DNA from: Ruegeria haliotis
GTDB taxonomy: Bacteria > Pseudomonadota > Alphaproteobacteria > Rhodobacterales > Rhodobacteraceae
Reading direction: 5' to 3'
NCBI RefSeq assembly: GCF_013377785.1
Contig: NZ_JABXWT010000008.1
Coordinates: 62,001-126,000 of the forward strand
Length of the DNA: 64,000 nt
Position numbers and translations under genes: made by a program. The notes beneath the pieces are model-generated. The model worked only from the letters and a program-made list of their open reading frames with translations, searched no databases and was not told the DNA's origin. Below are positions 1-8,676 of the stretch, piece by piece (positions within the stretch are counted from its first letter, which is position 1; the number at the start of each line of letters is the position of its first letter).

Positions 1-1
1 G

Positions 2-403
2 CGAAACCTTAGTGAGGCCATCGTTCGCGACGATTGTGCGGATATCCTGGAACGCACAGAACTAATAAGGCGTGCTAACGTTCCGGCTGGTCGGCTGTCG
101 TTGTTGGAACGCAAGCGGTTGGAACTTGCTCGGGCGATGGCGACGCAACCCAAGCTGCTGTTGCTGGACGAGATCGCGGGTGGCCTCACCGAAGGCGAAT
201 GCCAGGCGCTGATCCGCACGATCAAAGATATTCACGCACGCGGCGTCACAATTATCTGGATCGAACATGTGCTTCACGCACTGACGTCCGTCGTAGAAAG
301 ACTGCTGGTGTTGGACTTCGGCAAAGTCATCGGGCTTGGCGATCCGGAAGAGATTATGGCCAGCCGCGAAGTCCAGGAAATCTATCTGGGGATCGAAGTC
401 TGA
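2..403 (+). CDS. Branched-chain-type ABC transporter ATP-binding protein (LivG-like), 5' end outside window
   Basis: The last 133 codons of a cytoplasmic ATPase that powers a Liv-type importer. The reading frame is open from base 2, so the start and Walker A lie outside the window. The visible part has the signature region in the degenerate form LSLLERKRLELARA instead of LSGGQ, then Walker B LLLLDEIAGGL and the switch His in WIEHVL. The partner ATPase starts inside its stop codon (TGATG), so translation is probably coupled. LivF, LivH and LivM analogues and three aromatic-ring genes follow without a gap, so the cargo is likely an aromatic acid or related compound rather than an amino acid (inference). 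The solute-binding protein is not visible and may lie upstream. Confidence 0.9.
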   Translation, partial: RNLSEAIVRDDCADILERTELIRRANVPAGRLSLLERKRLELARAMATQPKLLLLDEIAGGLTEGECQALIRTIKDIHARGVTIIWIEHVLHALTSVVERLLVLDFGKVIGLGDPEEIMASREVQEIYLGIEV

Positions 404-1125
404 TGGCCCCTTTACAAACCCCGCTTCTAAAAACCAACGGGCTGGTCGCCTACTATGGTGATTTTCAGGCCTTATTCGGTGTCGATATTGAGCTCGACGT
501 GGACGAAACAGTTGCGATCATTGGAGCGAACGGCGCAGGTAAAACCACCCTGATGCGGTCCATAGCAGGCATTCTGCGCAATGCGGCAACGTCGGTATCA
601 TTTGATGGCCGTCCAATCGGTGCCCAACCGGCAGATGAGATTATGACGCAAGGCGTGGCTATGGTGCCGGAGGGTCGCAGGCTTTTCCCTTCCTTGAGTG
701 TCGAAGAGAATCTGTTGATCGGAACTTACGGGCGTAAATCCCGCGGGTACTGGACGTTGGACACTGTATATGACCTTTTCCCAATCCTGCGCGAGCGGCG
801 GAATAACCCTGGCACTGCGTTGTCTGGTGGACAACAACAGATGGTTGCAATCGGTCGCGCGTTGATGAGCAACCCGCGCGTGCTGCTGTGTGATGAAATC
901 AGCCTTGGTCTTGCGCCCGTTGTAATCAAGGACATCTACAAAGCGGTCCCCGCTATCAAAGCTGCCGGAGCTTCACTCATCGTCGTCGAACAGGACATCG
1001 CGCAAGCCATGGCCTTCGCAGATCGCGTTTATTGTATGATGGAGGGTCGCGTGACGCTTTCCGGCACACCCGACACCCTCAGTCGCAATGACATCCATGA
1101 CGCCTATTTCGGAGCAAGCCAATGA
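403..1125 (+). CDS. Branched-chain-type ABC transporter ATP-binding protein (LivF-like)
   Basis: A 240-residue second nucleotide-binding subunit of the Liv-type importer. It has Walker A GANGAGKT at 41-48, signature LSGGQQQ at 140-146, Walker B LLCDE at 161-165 and the LivF-typical VPEGRRLFPSLSVEENL stretch. The ATG lies inside the TGATG overlap with the upstream ATPase stop. An in-frame reading can be extended upstream but would overlap livG deeply, so the short start is preferred. Its 3' end overlaps the next permease gene by 4 bases, which supports a single polycistronic message. Confidence 0.93.
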   Translation: MAPLQTPLLKTNGLVAYYGDFQALFGVDIELDVDETVAIIGANGAGKTTLMRSIAGILRNAATSVSFDGRPIGAQPADEIMTQGVAMVPEGRRLFPSLSVEENLLIGTYGRKSRGYWTLDTVYDLFPILRERRNNPGTALSGGQQQMVAIGRALMSNPRVLLCDEISLGLAPVVIKDIYKAVPAIKAAGASLIVVEQDIAQAMAFADRVYCMMEGRVTLSGTPDTLSRNDIHDAYFGASQ

Positions 1126-1985
1126 TCTGGGTTGATACAGTTATCCAAGGCATATTGCTTGGAGGGCTTTATGCGCTTTTTGCATCAGGGCTAAGTCTTG
1201 TGTTTGGTATCATGCGGCTTGTGAACCTTGCTCATGGCGATTTGATCGTCATGGGAGCCTATCTTATCTTGGTTTTGGTCACGATACTGGGGTTGTCGCC
1301 ATTCTTGGCTGCATTGATTGCAATGCCGGTCATGTTCTGCCTTGGATGGGTGTTGCAGAAGTTTCTGCTGAACCGCACATTGGGCGACGATATCCTCCCA
1401 CCCCTTCTGGTCACATTCGGCCTGTCCATAGCGCTTCAAAATGCTCTACTCGAGACGTTTTCAGCCGACAGTCAGCGATTGCCAACAAGCGCATTGACGA
1501 CGGCTTCGGTTCAGGCCGGCCCGGTCTCGCTGGGGGTGATGCCACTGTTAACGTTTGGCTCCGCCATTCTGGTGATCGTGGCGCTAAATCAGTTGTTCTA
1601 CCGCACCGAGCTGGGCCGCGCGTTTCGCGCTACGTCGGATGATCCAACGACGGCGAGCCTCATGGGCATCAAGCCTGCAAATATCTTTGCGACTGCGACG
1701 GGTATTGCATTCGTTATTGTCACGATTGCGGCGTTGTATCTGGGGCTTCGGGCAAACTTTGATCCCAATATCGGCCCAGCCCGGCTGATCTACGCGTTTC
1801 AGGCAGTCATTATCGGCGGCCTTGGATCACTTTGGGGCACACTTTTGGGTGGCGTCATTATCGGTGTGGCACAGACTTTGGGGGCCGCAATCAATCCTGA
1901 GTGGCAAATCTTAGCAGGGCACTTCGCTTTTCTGCTTGTACTGCTTGTCCGGCCGCGTGGTCTCTTTCCTAGGGCGAATGACTGA
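1122..1985 (+). CDS. Branched-chain-type ABC transporter permease (LivH-like)
   Basis: A 287-residue inner-membrane protein of Liv permease type. The N-terminus has the family pattern GLYALFASGLSLVFGIMRLVNLAHGDL, and the C-terminal half carries the conserved GGLGSLWGTLLGG loop that contacts the ATPases. Several strongly hydrophobic segments of about 20 residues are visible. ATG at 1122 overlaps the livF stop (ATGA) and its own stop overlaps the next ATG by one base. With the LivM-like partner it forms the channel; the substrate is unknown, but the catabolic genes downstream point to an aromatic compound. Confidence 0.92.
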   Translation: MIWVDTVIQGILLGGLYALFASGLSLVFGIMRLVNLAHGDLIVMGAYLILVLVTILGLSPFLAALIAMPVMFCLGWVLQKFLLNRTLGDDILPPLLVTFGLSIALQNALLETFSADSQRLPTSALTTASVQAGPVSLGVMPLLTFGSAILVIVALNQLFYRTELGRAFRATSDDPTTASLMGIKPANIFATATGIAFVIVTIAALYLGLRANFDPNIGPARLIYAFQAVIIGGLGSLWGTLLGGVIIGVAQTLGAAINPEWQILAGHFAFLLVLLVRPRGLFPRAND

Positions 1986-3040
1986 TGGCTTATTCTGTTA
2001 CGACACAAACACCCGCGTCGCGGATTGCAGCAATCGCCGGCGTCATCTTGATCAGCCTACTGATAGCATTGCCGTTCTTTGCGGGCCGAGGGACGATCCA
2101 AGACATGTTCTTCATCCTTACGATGCTCGTTTTGGCGCAATTTTGGAACCTTCTTGCGGGTTATGGCGGATTGGTCAGCATTGGGCAGCAGGCTTTTGTC
2201 GGGACGGGTGCCTACGCGCTCTTTGGTGTCGTCATCCTTTGGGGGGTGGACCCAGTACCCGCAATCTTTTGCGCTGGTATCGCAGCACTTGTCATTGCAG
2301 TACCGACGGCCTTCTTTGCGTTCCGCCTGAACGGTGCCTATTTCGCGATCGGCACATGGGTCATTGCAGAGGTCGTGCGCCTGCTCGTCGCACAATGGAA
2401 AATGCTCGGCGGGGGCACCGGCACGTCTTTACCACGCGATGCAACCCGCGACATGTGGTTCATTGAATCAATCGAAAGCACACTTGGCCTTCGGTCGGCG
2501 GCTGCGCGCGATGTCCTGGCTTATTGGCTGGCATTGGTGTTGGCGTTGGCGACGATCGGAGGAATTTATTGGCTATTGCGGACTCGGCGCGGACTGGCAT
2601 TGGCTGCCGTGCGCGACAATACCGAGGCGGCGAAATCCGTCGGCGTTGATGCGGGTCGAATGAAATGGATCGTGTTCCTGACGTCCGCCTTCGGCACCGG
2701 TTTGGCTGGTGGTCTGATCTATATGCAAAAAGCTCGGATCAGCCCAGACGCCGCCTTTAGCGTCACCGATTGGACCGCTTACGTGATCTTCATCGTCGTG
2801 ATCGGCGGTATTGGCACAATTGAGGGACCTATTATCGGCGTGCTTGTCTTTTTTGCGCTGCAAACATTGCTGGCTGATTTCGGTAGCTGGTACCTGATGA
2901 CGTTGGGTGTGCTCGCAGTTGTCGTCATGCTGGTTGCCCCTCGCGGCCTTTGGGGCCTGCTGAGCGAGCAAACCGGCCTACACCTTTTCCCAATTCGCCG
3001 CCGTCTAACGGGTGGCAAACTAGCATCTTCGGAGGAATAA
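1985..3040 (+). CDS. Branched-chain-type ABC transporter permease (LivM-like)
   Basis: A 351-residue inner-membrane permease, second half of the Liv-type channel. It shows the LivM pattern ILTMLVLAQFWNLLAGYGGLVSIGQQAF near the N-terminus and GGIGTIEGPIIG near the C-terminus. Length is normal for the family, with a slightly long charged tail after APRGLWGLL. Only two bases separate its stop from the hydroxylase ATG at 3043, and the ribosome-binding site of that gene (GGAGG, 3031-3035) lies inside this coding region. Transport and ring attack are therefore probably translated together. Confidence 0.92.
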   Translation: MAYSVTTQTPASRIAAIAGVILISLLIALPFFAGRGTIQDMFFILTMLVLAQFWNLLAGYGGLVSIGQQAFVGTGAYALFGVVILWGVDPVPAIFCAGIAALVIAVPTAFFAFRLNGAYFAIGTWVIAEVVRLLVAQWKMLGGGTGTSLPRDATRDMWFIESIESTLGLRSAAARDVLAYWLALVLALATIGGIYWLLRTRRGLALAAVRDNTEAAKSVGVDAGRMKWIVFLTSAFGTGLAGGLIYMQKARISPDAAFSVTDWTAYVIFIVVIGGIGTIEGPIIGVLVFFALQTLLADFGSWYLMTLGVLAVVVMLVAPRGLWGLLSEQTGLHLFPIRRRLTGGKLASSEE

Positions 3041-3042
3041 AT

Positions 3043-4797
3043 ATGCCAGATATCACAACAGAGGTCCTGATCATCGGCACCGGTCCCGCCGGGTCGACAA
3101 GTGCGGCACTGCTGTCCAGCTATGGAGTCGATAACGTTGTGATAAACCGCTATCATTGGCTGGCCAACACGCCGCGTGCGCATATCACGAACCAACGCAC
3201 AATGGAGGTGTTGCGGGACCTCGGTCGAGAGGTCGAGGATGAGGTGTATCTCAACGCTATGGATCAATCTTTGATGGGCGAGAACGTGTTTTGCGAAAGC
3301 CTCGCCGGTGAAGAGATTGGTCGCATGAAGTCGTGGGGCACGCATCCCTTATCCAAGGCGGAACATCTGCTGTCCTCACCAACATTCATGAATGATCTAC
3401 CGCAAACATTTATGGAGCCAATCCTATTCAAGACTGCCTGCAAACGCGGCACCCGCGCTCGAATGAGCACAGAATACATCAGCCACTTGCAAGATGACGA
3501 AGGCGTCACAACAACCTGTCTCGACCGATTGACGGGCAAGGAACTCACCATTCGTTCGAAATACCTGATTGGGGCAGACGGCGGCAAATCGCTGGTGGCC
3601 GAAAACGAAGACCTGCCTTTCGAAGGTAATATGGGTGTTGGCGGCTCGATGAACATCTATTTCCGCGCGGACCTGTCCAAGTATGTCGCACACCGACCTT
3701 CGGTTCTCTATTGGGTAATGCAGCCAGGGGCCAACGTCGGCGGGATCGGCATGGGGCTGGTGCGCTGCATCCGGCCCTGGAACGAATGGCTGATCGTCTG
3801 GGGGTACGACATCAACGAACCCGCTCCAGAGGTCGACGAAGCAATGGCCACGGATGTCGCCCGTCAGCTCGTTGGCGATCCGGAACTTGAAATCGACCTG
3901 ATTAGCGCGAATACATGGACGGTGAACGACACCTACGCGACCGAGATGTCCAAGGGCCGGGTGTTCATCATGGGTGATGCGGCACACCGCCATCCACCCT
4001 CCAACGGGTTGGGGTCGAACACGTCGATCCAGGACGCCTTCAACCTCGCGTGGAAAATGGCCGCGGTCGTCAAGGGTGAAGCGGGTGAGGCGCTTTTGGA
4101 CAGCTACACCGTCGAACGCGCCCCCGTGGCCAAGCAGATCGTGACCCGTGCCAACCAGTCTATTGCCGAATTTGGTCCCATTTTTGAGGCATTGGGCATG
4201 ACTGGCGGCACTGAGATCGAACAGATCAAGGCCAATATGGATGCCCGATGTGATGCCACGCCGGATGCAGAGGAACAACGGGACGCACTGAACACAGCAA
4301 TTGCGTTTAAAAAGTATGAGTTCGACGCCCACGGCGTTGAGATGAATCAACGCTACACGTCGAACGCAACAGTGACTGATGGACAGATCGAGCCCGACTT
4401 CGCGCTCGATGCCGATCTTCACTATCAGCCGACGACGTGGCCCGGCGCGCGGATCCCGCACGCATGGCTTTTTGATGAAGACGGGGCAAAACACTCGACA
4501 CTCGATCTAGCCGGAGGTGGGGTATTTACCATCTTTACCGGCCTGGGCGGAAGGACTTGGGCGGATGCTGCAAGGGACGTCGGCGAAAAGCTAGGCATAA
4601 AAATCCGCGCCCATGTTATCGGCCCACGCCAGCAATATGTGGATCACACCGGCGATTGGGCGCGCGCGCGGGAGGTGGGTGATGCCGGCTGCATCTTGAC
4701 CCGCCCTGACCAGCATGTGTGCTGGCGCAAAGATGGAACGGCAGAAGATCCTGTTTTGGAATTGACCCGCGTCTTGACCGCGATTTTGGCTCGATAG
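3043..4797 (+). CDS. FAD-dependent aromatic monooxygenase, phenol hydroxylase type (TfdB-like)
   Basis: A 584-residue class A flavoprotein hydroxylase that should use NAD(P)H and O2 to hydroxylate a phenolic ring to a catechol or hydroxyquinol. It has the dinucleotide motif GTGPAG at 12-17, the DG motif GADGGKS at 177-183 and the second FAD motif GDAAHRHPP at 311-319. The run GLGSNTSIQDAFNLAWKMA is typical of the 2,4-dichlorophenol 6-monooxygenase/TfdB branch, and the C-terminus has a thioredoxin-like tail. ATG at 3043 is preferred over an upstream in-frame start because GGAGG lies 7 bases before it. An intradiol dioxygenase follows 9 bases later. The true substrate (phenol, resorcinol type or chlorophenol) cannot be read from the sequence. 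Confidence 0.88.
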   Translation: MPDITTEVLIIGTGPAGSTSAALLSSYGVDNVVINRYHWLANTPRAHITNQRTMEVLRDLGREVEDEVYLNAMDQSLMGENVFCESLAGEEIGRMKSWGTHPLSKAEHLLSSPTFMNDLPQTFMEPILFKTACKRGTRARMSTEYISHLQDDEGVTTTCLDRLTGKELTIRSKYLIGADGGKSLVAENEDLPFEGNMGVGGSMNIYFRADLSKYVAHRPSVLYWVMQPGANVGGIGMGLVRCIRPWNEWLIVWGYDINEPAPEVDEAMATDVARQLVGDPELEIDLISANTWTVNDTYATEMSKGRVFIMGDAAHRHPPSNGLGSNTSIQDAFNLAWKMAAVVKGEAGEALLDSYTVERAPVAKQIVTRANQSIAEFGPIFEALGMTGGTEIEQIKANMDARCDATPDAEEQRDALNTAIAFKKYEFDAHGVEMNQRYTSNATVTDGQIEPDFALDADLHYQPTTWPGARIPHAWLFDEDGAKHSTLDLAGGGVFTIFTGLGGRTWADAARDVGEKLGIKIRAHVIGPRQQYVDHTGDWARAREVGDAGCILTRPDQHVCWRKDGTAEDPVLELTRVLTAILAR

Positions 4798-4806
4798 GAG
4801 GTTGTT

Positions 4807-5688
4807 ATGAGCACTCTGGAACAAGGTTTTTTTACCGAAGAGAACTCGGCTGAAGTTGTTACCAGTCAAATCGCGGCGACAACGGAACCGCGATTGGCTG
4901 AAGTCATTTCCGCTATCACCCGGCATCTTCATGCTGCGGTAAAAGAAATTGAGCCTACCCAAGACGAATGGATGGCTGCCATCAAATTCTTAACCGAAAC
5001 GGGCCATAAATCGGATGACTGGCGGCAAGAATACATACTGCTGAGTGATATTTTTGGGGTCTCCATGTTGGTGGATGCAATCAATAACCGCAAACCTAGT
5101 GGAGCATCGGAATCAACAGTTTTGGGACCGTTCCATGTCCCCAACGTGCCTGAAATGTCGATGGGGTCGAATATCTGCCTTGATGGCAAGGGGCATCCAA
5201 TGCTGATCAAGGGTCGTATCTTGAACACGGATGGTAATCCTATTGAGGGCGCCAAGATTGATGTCTGGCAGACAAATGATGACGGCTTCTATGACGTGCA
5301 GCAAAAAGGCATACAACCTGATTTCAATTTGCGTGGCGTTTTTCGGACCGGTTCGGATGGGACGTACAACTTTTGGGGTGCAAAACCTCGCTTCTATCCA
5401 ATTCCTGATGATGGGCCTGTAGGAAAGTTGCTAAGAAGTTTAGGGCGTCACCCGTATCGCCCTGCGCATTTGCACTATATTTTAGAAGCACGGGGCTATG
5501 AAACGCTTGTCACTCATATATTCGATCCCGATGACAAGTATATCCAATCTGATGCGGTCTTTGGTGTTAAAGAAAGCTTGTTGGCAAAGTTCGATTTGAT
5601 CGAGGATCCAGCGCGTATTGCCAACGAAGGGGTCGACGGGCCGTTTTATGAAGTGGTTCACGATTTCGTATTGGCACCCTCATCATGA
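4807..5688 (+). CDS. Intradiol ring-cleavage dioxygenase (catechol / hydroxyquinol 1,2-dioxygenase family)
   Basis: A 293-residue non-haem Fe(III) enzyme that opens a catechol-type ring between the two hydroxyls to give a muconate or maleylacetate-type product. The four expected iron ligands are present: Tyr162 (GFYDV), Tyr197 (PRFYPIP), His221 and His223 (RPAHLHY). The N-terminal helical linker domain (about 1-100) and the ESTVLGPFH entry to the catalytic barrel are typical. Length and the RPAHLHY/YIQSDAVFG pattern suit hydroxyquinol as well as catechol members. It sits between the hydroxylase and BKACE genes, and its stop overlaps the next ATG (ATGA). No cycloisomerase or maleylacetate reductase is seen nearby. 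Confidence 0.92.
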   Translation: MSTLEQGFFTEENSAEVVTSQIAATTEPRLAEVISAITRHLHAAVKEIEPTQDEWMAAIKFLTETGHKSDDWRQEYILLSDIFGVSMLVDAINNRKPSGASESTVLGPFHVPNVPEMSMGSNICLDGKGHPMLIKGRILNTDGNPIEGAKIDVWQTNDDGFYDVQQKGIQPDFNLRGVFRTGSDGTYNFWGAKPRFYPIPDDGPVGKLLRSLGRHPYRPAHLHYILEARGYETLVTHIFDPDDKYIQSDAVFGVKESLLAKFDLIEDPARIANEGVDGPFYEVVHDFVLAPSS

Positions 5689-6530
5689 CTACGCCCTGCA
5701 TCATATGCGTCGCAATCACGGGCAGTCTGCCACGCAAGGAGAACAATCCCGCTGTACCAATTACTGTGTCCGAACAGGTCGAAAGCACGCAAGAGGCTTT
5801 TGAAGCCGGTGCCAGCATTGTCCATGCTCATGTGCGCAATGATGACGAAACGCCTTCCAGCGATCCTGAAAAATTTGCGGCCCTTAAGGAAGGTGTGGAA
5901 AAACACTGCCCAGGCATGATCATTCAGTTTTCAACTGGAGGACGCTCTGGTGCGGGTAAAACTCGCGGCGGCATGATCTCATTGCGGCCTGAGATGGCGT
6001 CACTGTCAGTCGGGTCCAATAACTTTCCAACCCGCGTCTATGAAAACCCGCCTGATCTTGTGGATTGGTTGGCGTCGGAAATGGTCGCTCATGGTGTTAA
6101 GCCAGAAGTTGAAGCCTTTGACTTGTCTCATATTTTAAAAGCCGCAGAGATGCACAAGGCAGGGAAGATAACAGATACTCCCTATGTGCAATTTGTCCTC
6201 GGGGTAAAAAATGCGATGCCAGCTGATCGGCATGTCTTTGATTTCTATGTTCAAACCGTCAAACGACTGTTTGGCGATGGTGCTCAGTGGTGCGCGGCAG
6301 GGATAGGAGCGGATCAATTCACTCTGAATGATTGGTCAGTTTCTGCAGGTGGTCATGCGCGGACGGGACTCGAGGATAACATTCGTATCGACAAGGCCAA
6401 CCTGGCACCATCAAACGCTGCTTTGGTACGGCGTGTCGTTGATCTTTGCAATAGATACGAACGCCCGGTTGCCAGCTGCTCGGAGGCGCGGTCATTGCTC
6501 GGTTTGGAACGATACCTGCCGCCTGATTGA
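5685..6530 (+). CDS. BKACE family beta-keto acid cleavage enzyme (former DUF849)
   Basis: A 281-residue Zn-dependent TIM-barrel enzyme. Family members condense a beta-keto acid with acetyl-CoA and release acetoacetate plus a new CoA ester. The metal site is visible: His47 and His49 in VHAHVRN, and Glu230 in GLEDN after GGHARTG. The SVGSNNFP and VEAFDLSHI stretches are also family-typical. As last gene of the aromatic operon it could cleave a ring-derived keto acid such as 3-oxoadipate, replacing a CoA-transferase/thiolase pair; this substrate is inference. Its start overlaps the dioxygenase stop by four bases. A strong hairpin follows at 6637-6666. Confidence 0.9.
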   Translation: MTTPCIICVAITGSLPRKENNPAVPITVSEQVESTQEAFEAGASIVHAHVRNDDETPSSDPEKFAALKEGVEKHCPGMIIQFSTGGRSGAGKTRGGMISLRPEMASLSVGSNNFPTRVYENPPDLVDWLASEMVAHGVKPEVEAFDLSHILKAAEMHKAGKITDTPYVQFVLGVKNAMPADRHVFDFYVQTVKRLFGDGAQWCAAGIGADQFTLNDWSVSAGGHARTGLEDNIRIDKANLAPSNAALVRRVVDLCNRYERPVASCSEARSLLGLERYLPPD

Positions 6531-6636
6531 TGTGTAAAGAGTGGTTTGCACCGACAGCAGAACAGGGGTCTTTCTCAAATAGAAGACCACGCAGCCTCGT
6601 CTAGTTGCTGGTCATACGATAACAAGGCTTGTATTT

Positions 6637-6672
6637 ACTCTGGTGGCACGAACATGCCACCAGAGTTTGTAT
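6637..6672 (+). terminator. Intrinsic terminator at the end of the aromatic operon
   Basis: A perfect 12-bp stem (ACTCTGGTGGCA at 6637-6648 with TGCCACCAGAGT at 6655-6666) closes a 6-base loop and is followed by a T-rich stretch (TTGTATTT). It lies between convergent genes. The T-rich side favours the plus-strand operon, though the stem could stop both directions. Confidence 0.75.
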
Positions 6673-6678
6673 TTCCTT

Positions 6679-7422
6679 CTATCGGGCGAGGTCAAAAAAC
6701 AAAATTTCTGCCGCGTTACCTTGGTCAAATGTCAGTGGGCCGCTGCCATCAATGGCTAGACCGTCGCCCTTGGACAAAGCGATGCCATTCACGTTTAGAG
6801 ATCCATTGGCAACTTGCACCCAACCTTTGCGTCCAACCTTCAGGTCAGTACTGATCGCCTGACTGTCTTCCAATGTCGCGGCATAGACGCTTGCGTCTGC
6901 CTGGGTTGTCATGGAGCCGTTGCGCCCATCTCGGGAAAGGAACAGTTTGAGCTTGCCACTTTTGTCGTCGTTTGACAGATCAATGGTGTCATATGCGGGC
7001 TTGGTATTCTGCCTCGCTGGCATTAGCCAAATCTGCAAGAACCGCATTTTGTCAGTCGAAGATGGGTTGAACTCGGAATGCGTGACGCCTGAACCTGCGC
7101 TCATGTATTGAACACCGCCCGCACTAACAACTGATCCGTTGCCCAGAGAGTCCTTGTGTTCAAGCGCGCCTTCTAGCACATAAGAGAAAATCTCGGCGTT
7201 TTTGTGCGGGTGCCGTCCAAACCCTTTGCCACCCGTGACGATATCATCGTTGATGACACGCAGATTTCCAAATCCCATATGCTGTGGATCATAGTACTCT
7301 CCAAAGCTGAAACTATGCGCTGACTTCAGCCAACCAAAATCAGCCCGCCCACGTTCACGTGAAGGTCGAACGGTGAATCTCAAACTACCTTTTTGGGTTG
7401 TGTATTTTTTCTTGATGTTCAT
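6679..7422 (-). CDS. Pirin family protein (YhhW/quercetinase-type bicupin)
   Basis: A 247-residue bicupin. The N-terminal cupin shows the metal-ligand pattern FGRHPHKNAEIF (about 67-78) followed by GSGVTHSEFN, as in E. coli YhhW, which has quercetin 2,3-dioxygenase activity. The C-terminal cupin is less conserved. The start overlaps the stop of the azoreductase gene (ATGA) on the same strand. Pirins often sit with azoreductases in electrophile or quinone defence operons, which fits this neighbourhood: a phenol hydroxylase and ring-cleavage operon that can leak quinones ends only about 150 bases away. The exact substrate is unknown. Confidence 0.88.
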   Translation of the reverse strand: MNIKKKYTTQKGSLRFTVRPSRERGRADFGWLKSAHSFSFGEYYDPQHMGFGNLRVINDDIVTGGKGFGRHPHKNAEIFSYVLEGALEHKDSLGNGSVVSAGGVQYMSAGSGVTHSEFNPSSTDKMRFLQIWLMPARQNTKPAYDTIDLSNDDKSGKLKLFLSRDGRNGSMTTQADASVYAATLEDSQAISTDLKVGRKGWVQVANGSLNVNGIALSKGDGLAIDGSGPLTFDQGNAAEILFFDLAR

Positions 7423-8015
7423 GCTGCTACTCCTTCGTAGGCCAAGGTCGCGATCTTGGACTGTGCGGCTGCGATCTTGCTGTCGGCATTTGCACCTAGT
7501 TCATCGGCTGCAATGATTGTCACATTGGTGATTCCGATGAACTTCATGATGTGCCTGAGGTATCCTGACGCGAAATCTATATCGCTACCGACTTTCGTTC
7601 CTCCTGATGCCAAAACGATAATTACGCGTTTGTCCGACAGCAGTCCAACCGGGCCGTTTTCAGTGTATTTGAACGTCACTCCGACTCGGGCGACCTGATC
7701 AATCCATGCCTTCAAAACAGCAGGAACAGAGAAGTTGTAGATTGGCGCTCCAATAACCAGTGTGTCAGCACTCTTGATTTCACTGATCAGCTCATCTGAA
7801 AGGGCTAGGATTTCGCGTTCCTTGGGGCCACGATCAACTGGTGCAGTGAAGTTCGCTGATAACCAGTCGTTCGTCAGCAACGCAACACCTTCAGTCAAGT
7901 CACGTACGATGATCGCATCTGCATTCAGTTGCTCCAAAACTGCATCAGACAGTTGCCGTGAGACAGATCCTTCGTGCCGGGCGCTCGCTTGTATGTTCAA
8001 TATAGTACATGCCAT
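7419..8015 (-). CDS. azoR: FMN-dependent NADH-azoreductase / quinone reductase
   Basis: A 198-residue flavodoxin-fold reductase of the AzoR family, which reduces quinones and azo dyes by two electrons with NADH. It shows the phosphate-binding start ILNIQASARHEGSVSR, the IGAPIYNFSVPAVLKAWID core and the late loop ASGG. It is translationally coupled to pirin downstream and lies 118 bases below doxX. Regulation by the divergent LysR gene at 8677 is likely. A second azoR-like gene occurs at 51134. Confidence 0.92.
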   Translation of the reverse strand: MACTILNIQASARHEGSVSRQLSDAVLEQLNADAIIVRDLTEGVALLTNDWLSANFTAPVDRGPKEREILALSDELISEIKSADTLVIGAPIYNFSVPAVLKAWIDQVARVGVTFKYTENGPVGLLSDKRVIIVLASGGTKVGSDIDFASGYLRHIMKFIGITNVTIIAADELGANADSKIAAAQSKIATLAYEGVAA

Positions 8016-8133
8016 GTCGGTTTCCCTTGATTTTGAATTGCTCGGTGTGGTTTGCGCAAATCTGCGAATTTATTTTCGAACGTTTCTCACGCACTTCTCT
8101 TGAACATGAGAGGTTTGGGCTTGGGCTTGACTT

Positions 8134-8565
8134 TCATGCCTTCAAGGACTGAGGGATAAAGCCGTCGATCAACGGCAGTTTGCGCAGCGCGAATGGGCCA
8201 CTGCCTTGTAGGGCAACGACAACCGCAAGAAGCACCAGCAACAATGGAAACTCCCAACCGCCACCTTCTGAGCTGAACACCCAGCCGTTGTTGGCATGTG
8301 CCCAAAGTGCACCCAATAAAAGCGGGATGGAGAGCAGGGAAGCTAGGCGCGTATAGAGACCCAATAGAATAGCTGTGCCACCTATGATTTCTGCGAAGAT
8401 CGTCAGATAGGCGGCAGATGCGGGCAACCCGAGACTTGCAAAATACCCTACAGTGCCTGGAATTGTGAAGACGAGTACCTTCAAAAGCCCGTGGGATACT
8501 AAGATGCTCCCAAGGGACAATCGGGTGAGAAGGGCGCCGTAGTTAGAGTTGGTTTGCTGTGTCAT
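8134..8565 (-). CDS. DoxX family membrane protein
   Basis: A 143-residue protein with four hydrophobic segments, typical of DoxX/SURF4-like membrane proteins. The conserved start LTRLSLGSILVSHGLLKV and the GGTAILLGLYTRLASL and GALWAHANNGWVFS stretches are visible. ATG at 8565 is chosen over a longer reading because GGAGTAAG precedes it at good spacing and DoxX proteins begin this way. It is probably first gene of the doxX-azoR-pirin operon. DoxX proteins are repeatedly linked with thiol and quinone redox stress, but the biochemical role is unsettled. Confidence 0.87.
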   Translation of the reverse strand: MTQQTNSNYGALLTRLSLGSILVSHGLLKVLVFTIPGTVGYFASLGLPASAAYLTIFAEIIGGTAILLGLYTRLASLLSIPLLLGALWAHANNGWVFSSEGGGWEFPLLLVLLAVVVALQGSGPFALRKLPLIDGFIPQSLKA

Positions 8566-8676
8566 TATCTTACTCCAATAGTGTTGGTGTTTGTCTGAAG
8601 TATAGATTGCATGCCAACCTAGAATTGATAATACTGAACATTGGAAGAAAACTAATTCCATTGAGTTGATAGTCGA
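8566..8676. promoter_or_regulatory. Divergent promoter region between doxX operon and LysR gene
   Basis: This 111-base A+T-rich gap separates two divergent starts, the standard place for a LysR-type operator and two promoters. A weak dyad (AGTAT at 8599-8603 and ATACT at 8630-8634) is visible, but no clear T-N11-A box could be fixed by eye. Confidence 0.5.

Noticed and set aside
3424-4494. Long minus-strand open frame opposite the hydroxylase gene
   Set aside because: It is antisense to a well-supported flavoprotein with conserved motifs and encodes no recognisable domain.
8599-8634. AGTAT/ATACT as a defined LysR operator
   Set aside because: The dyad is short and widely spaced, and there is no second copy to support it.
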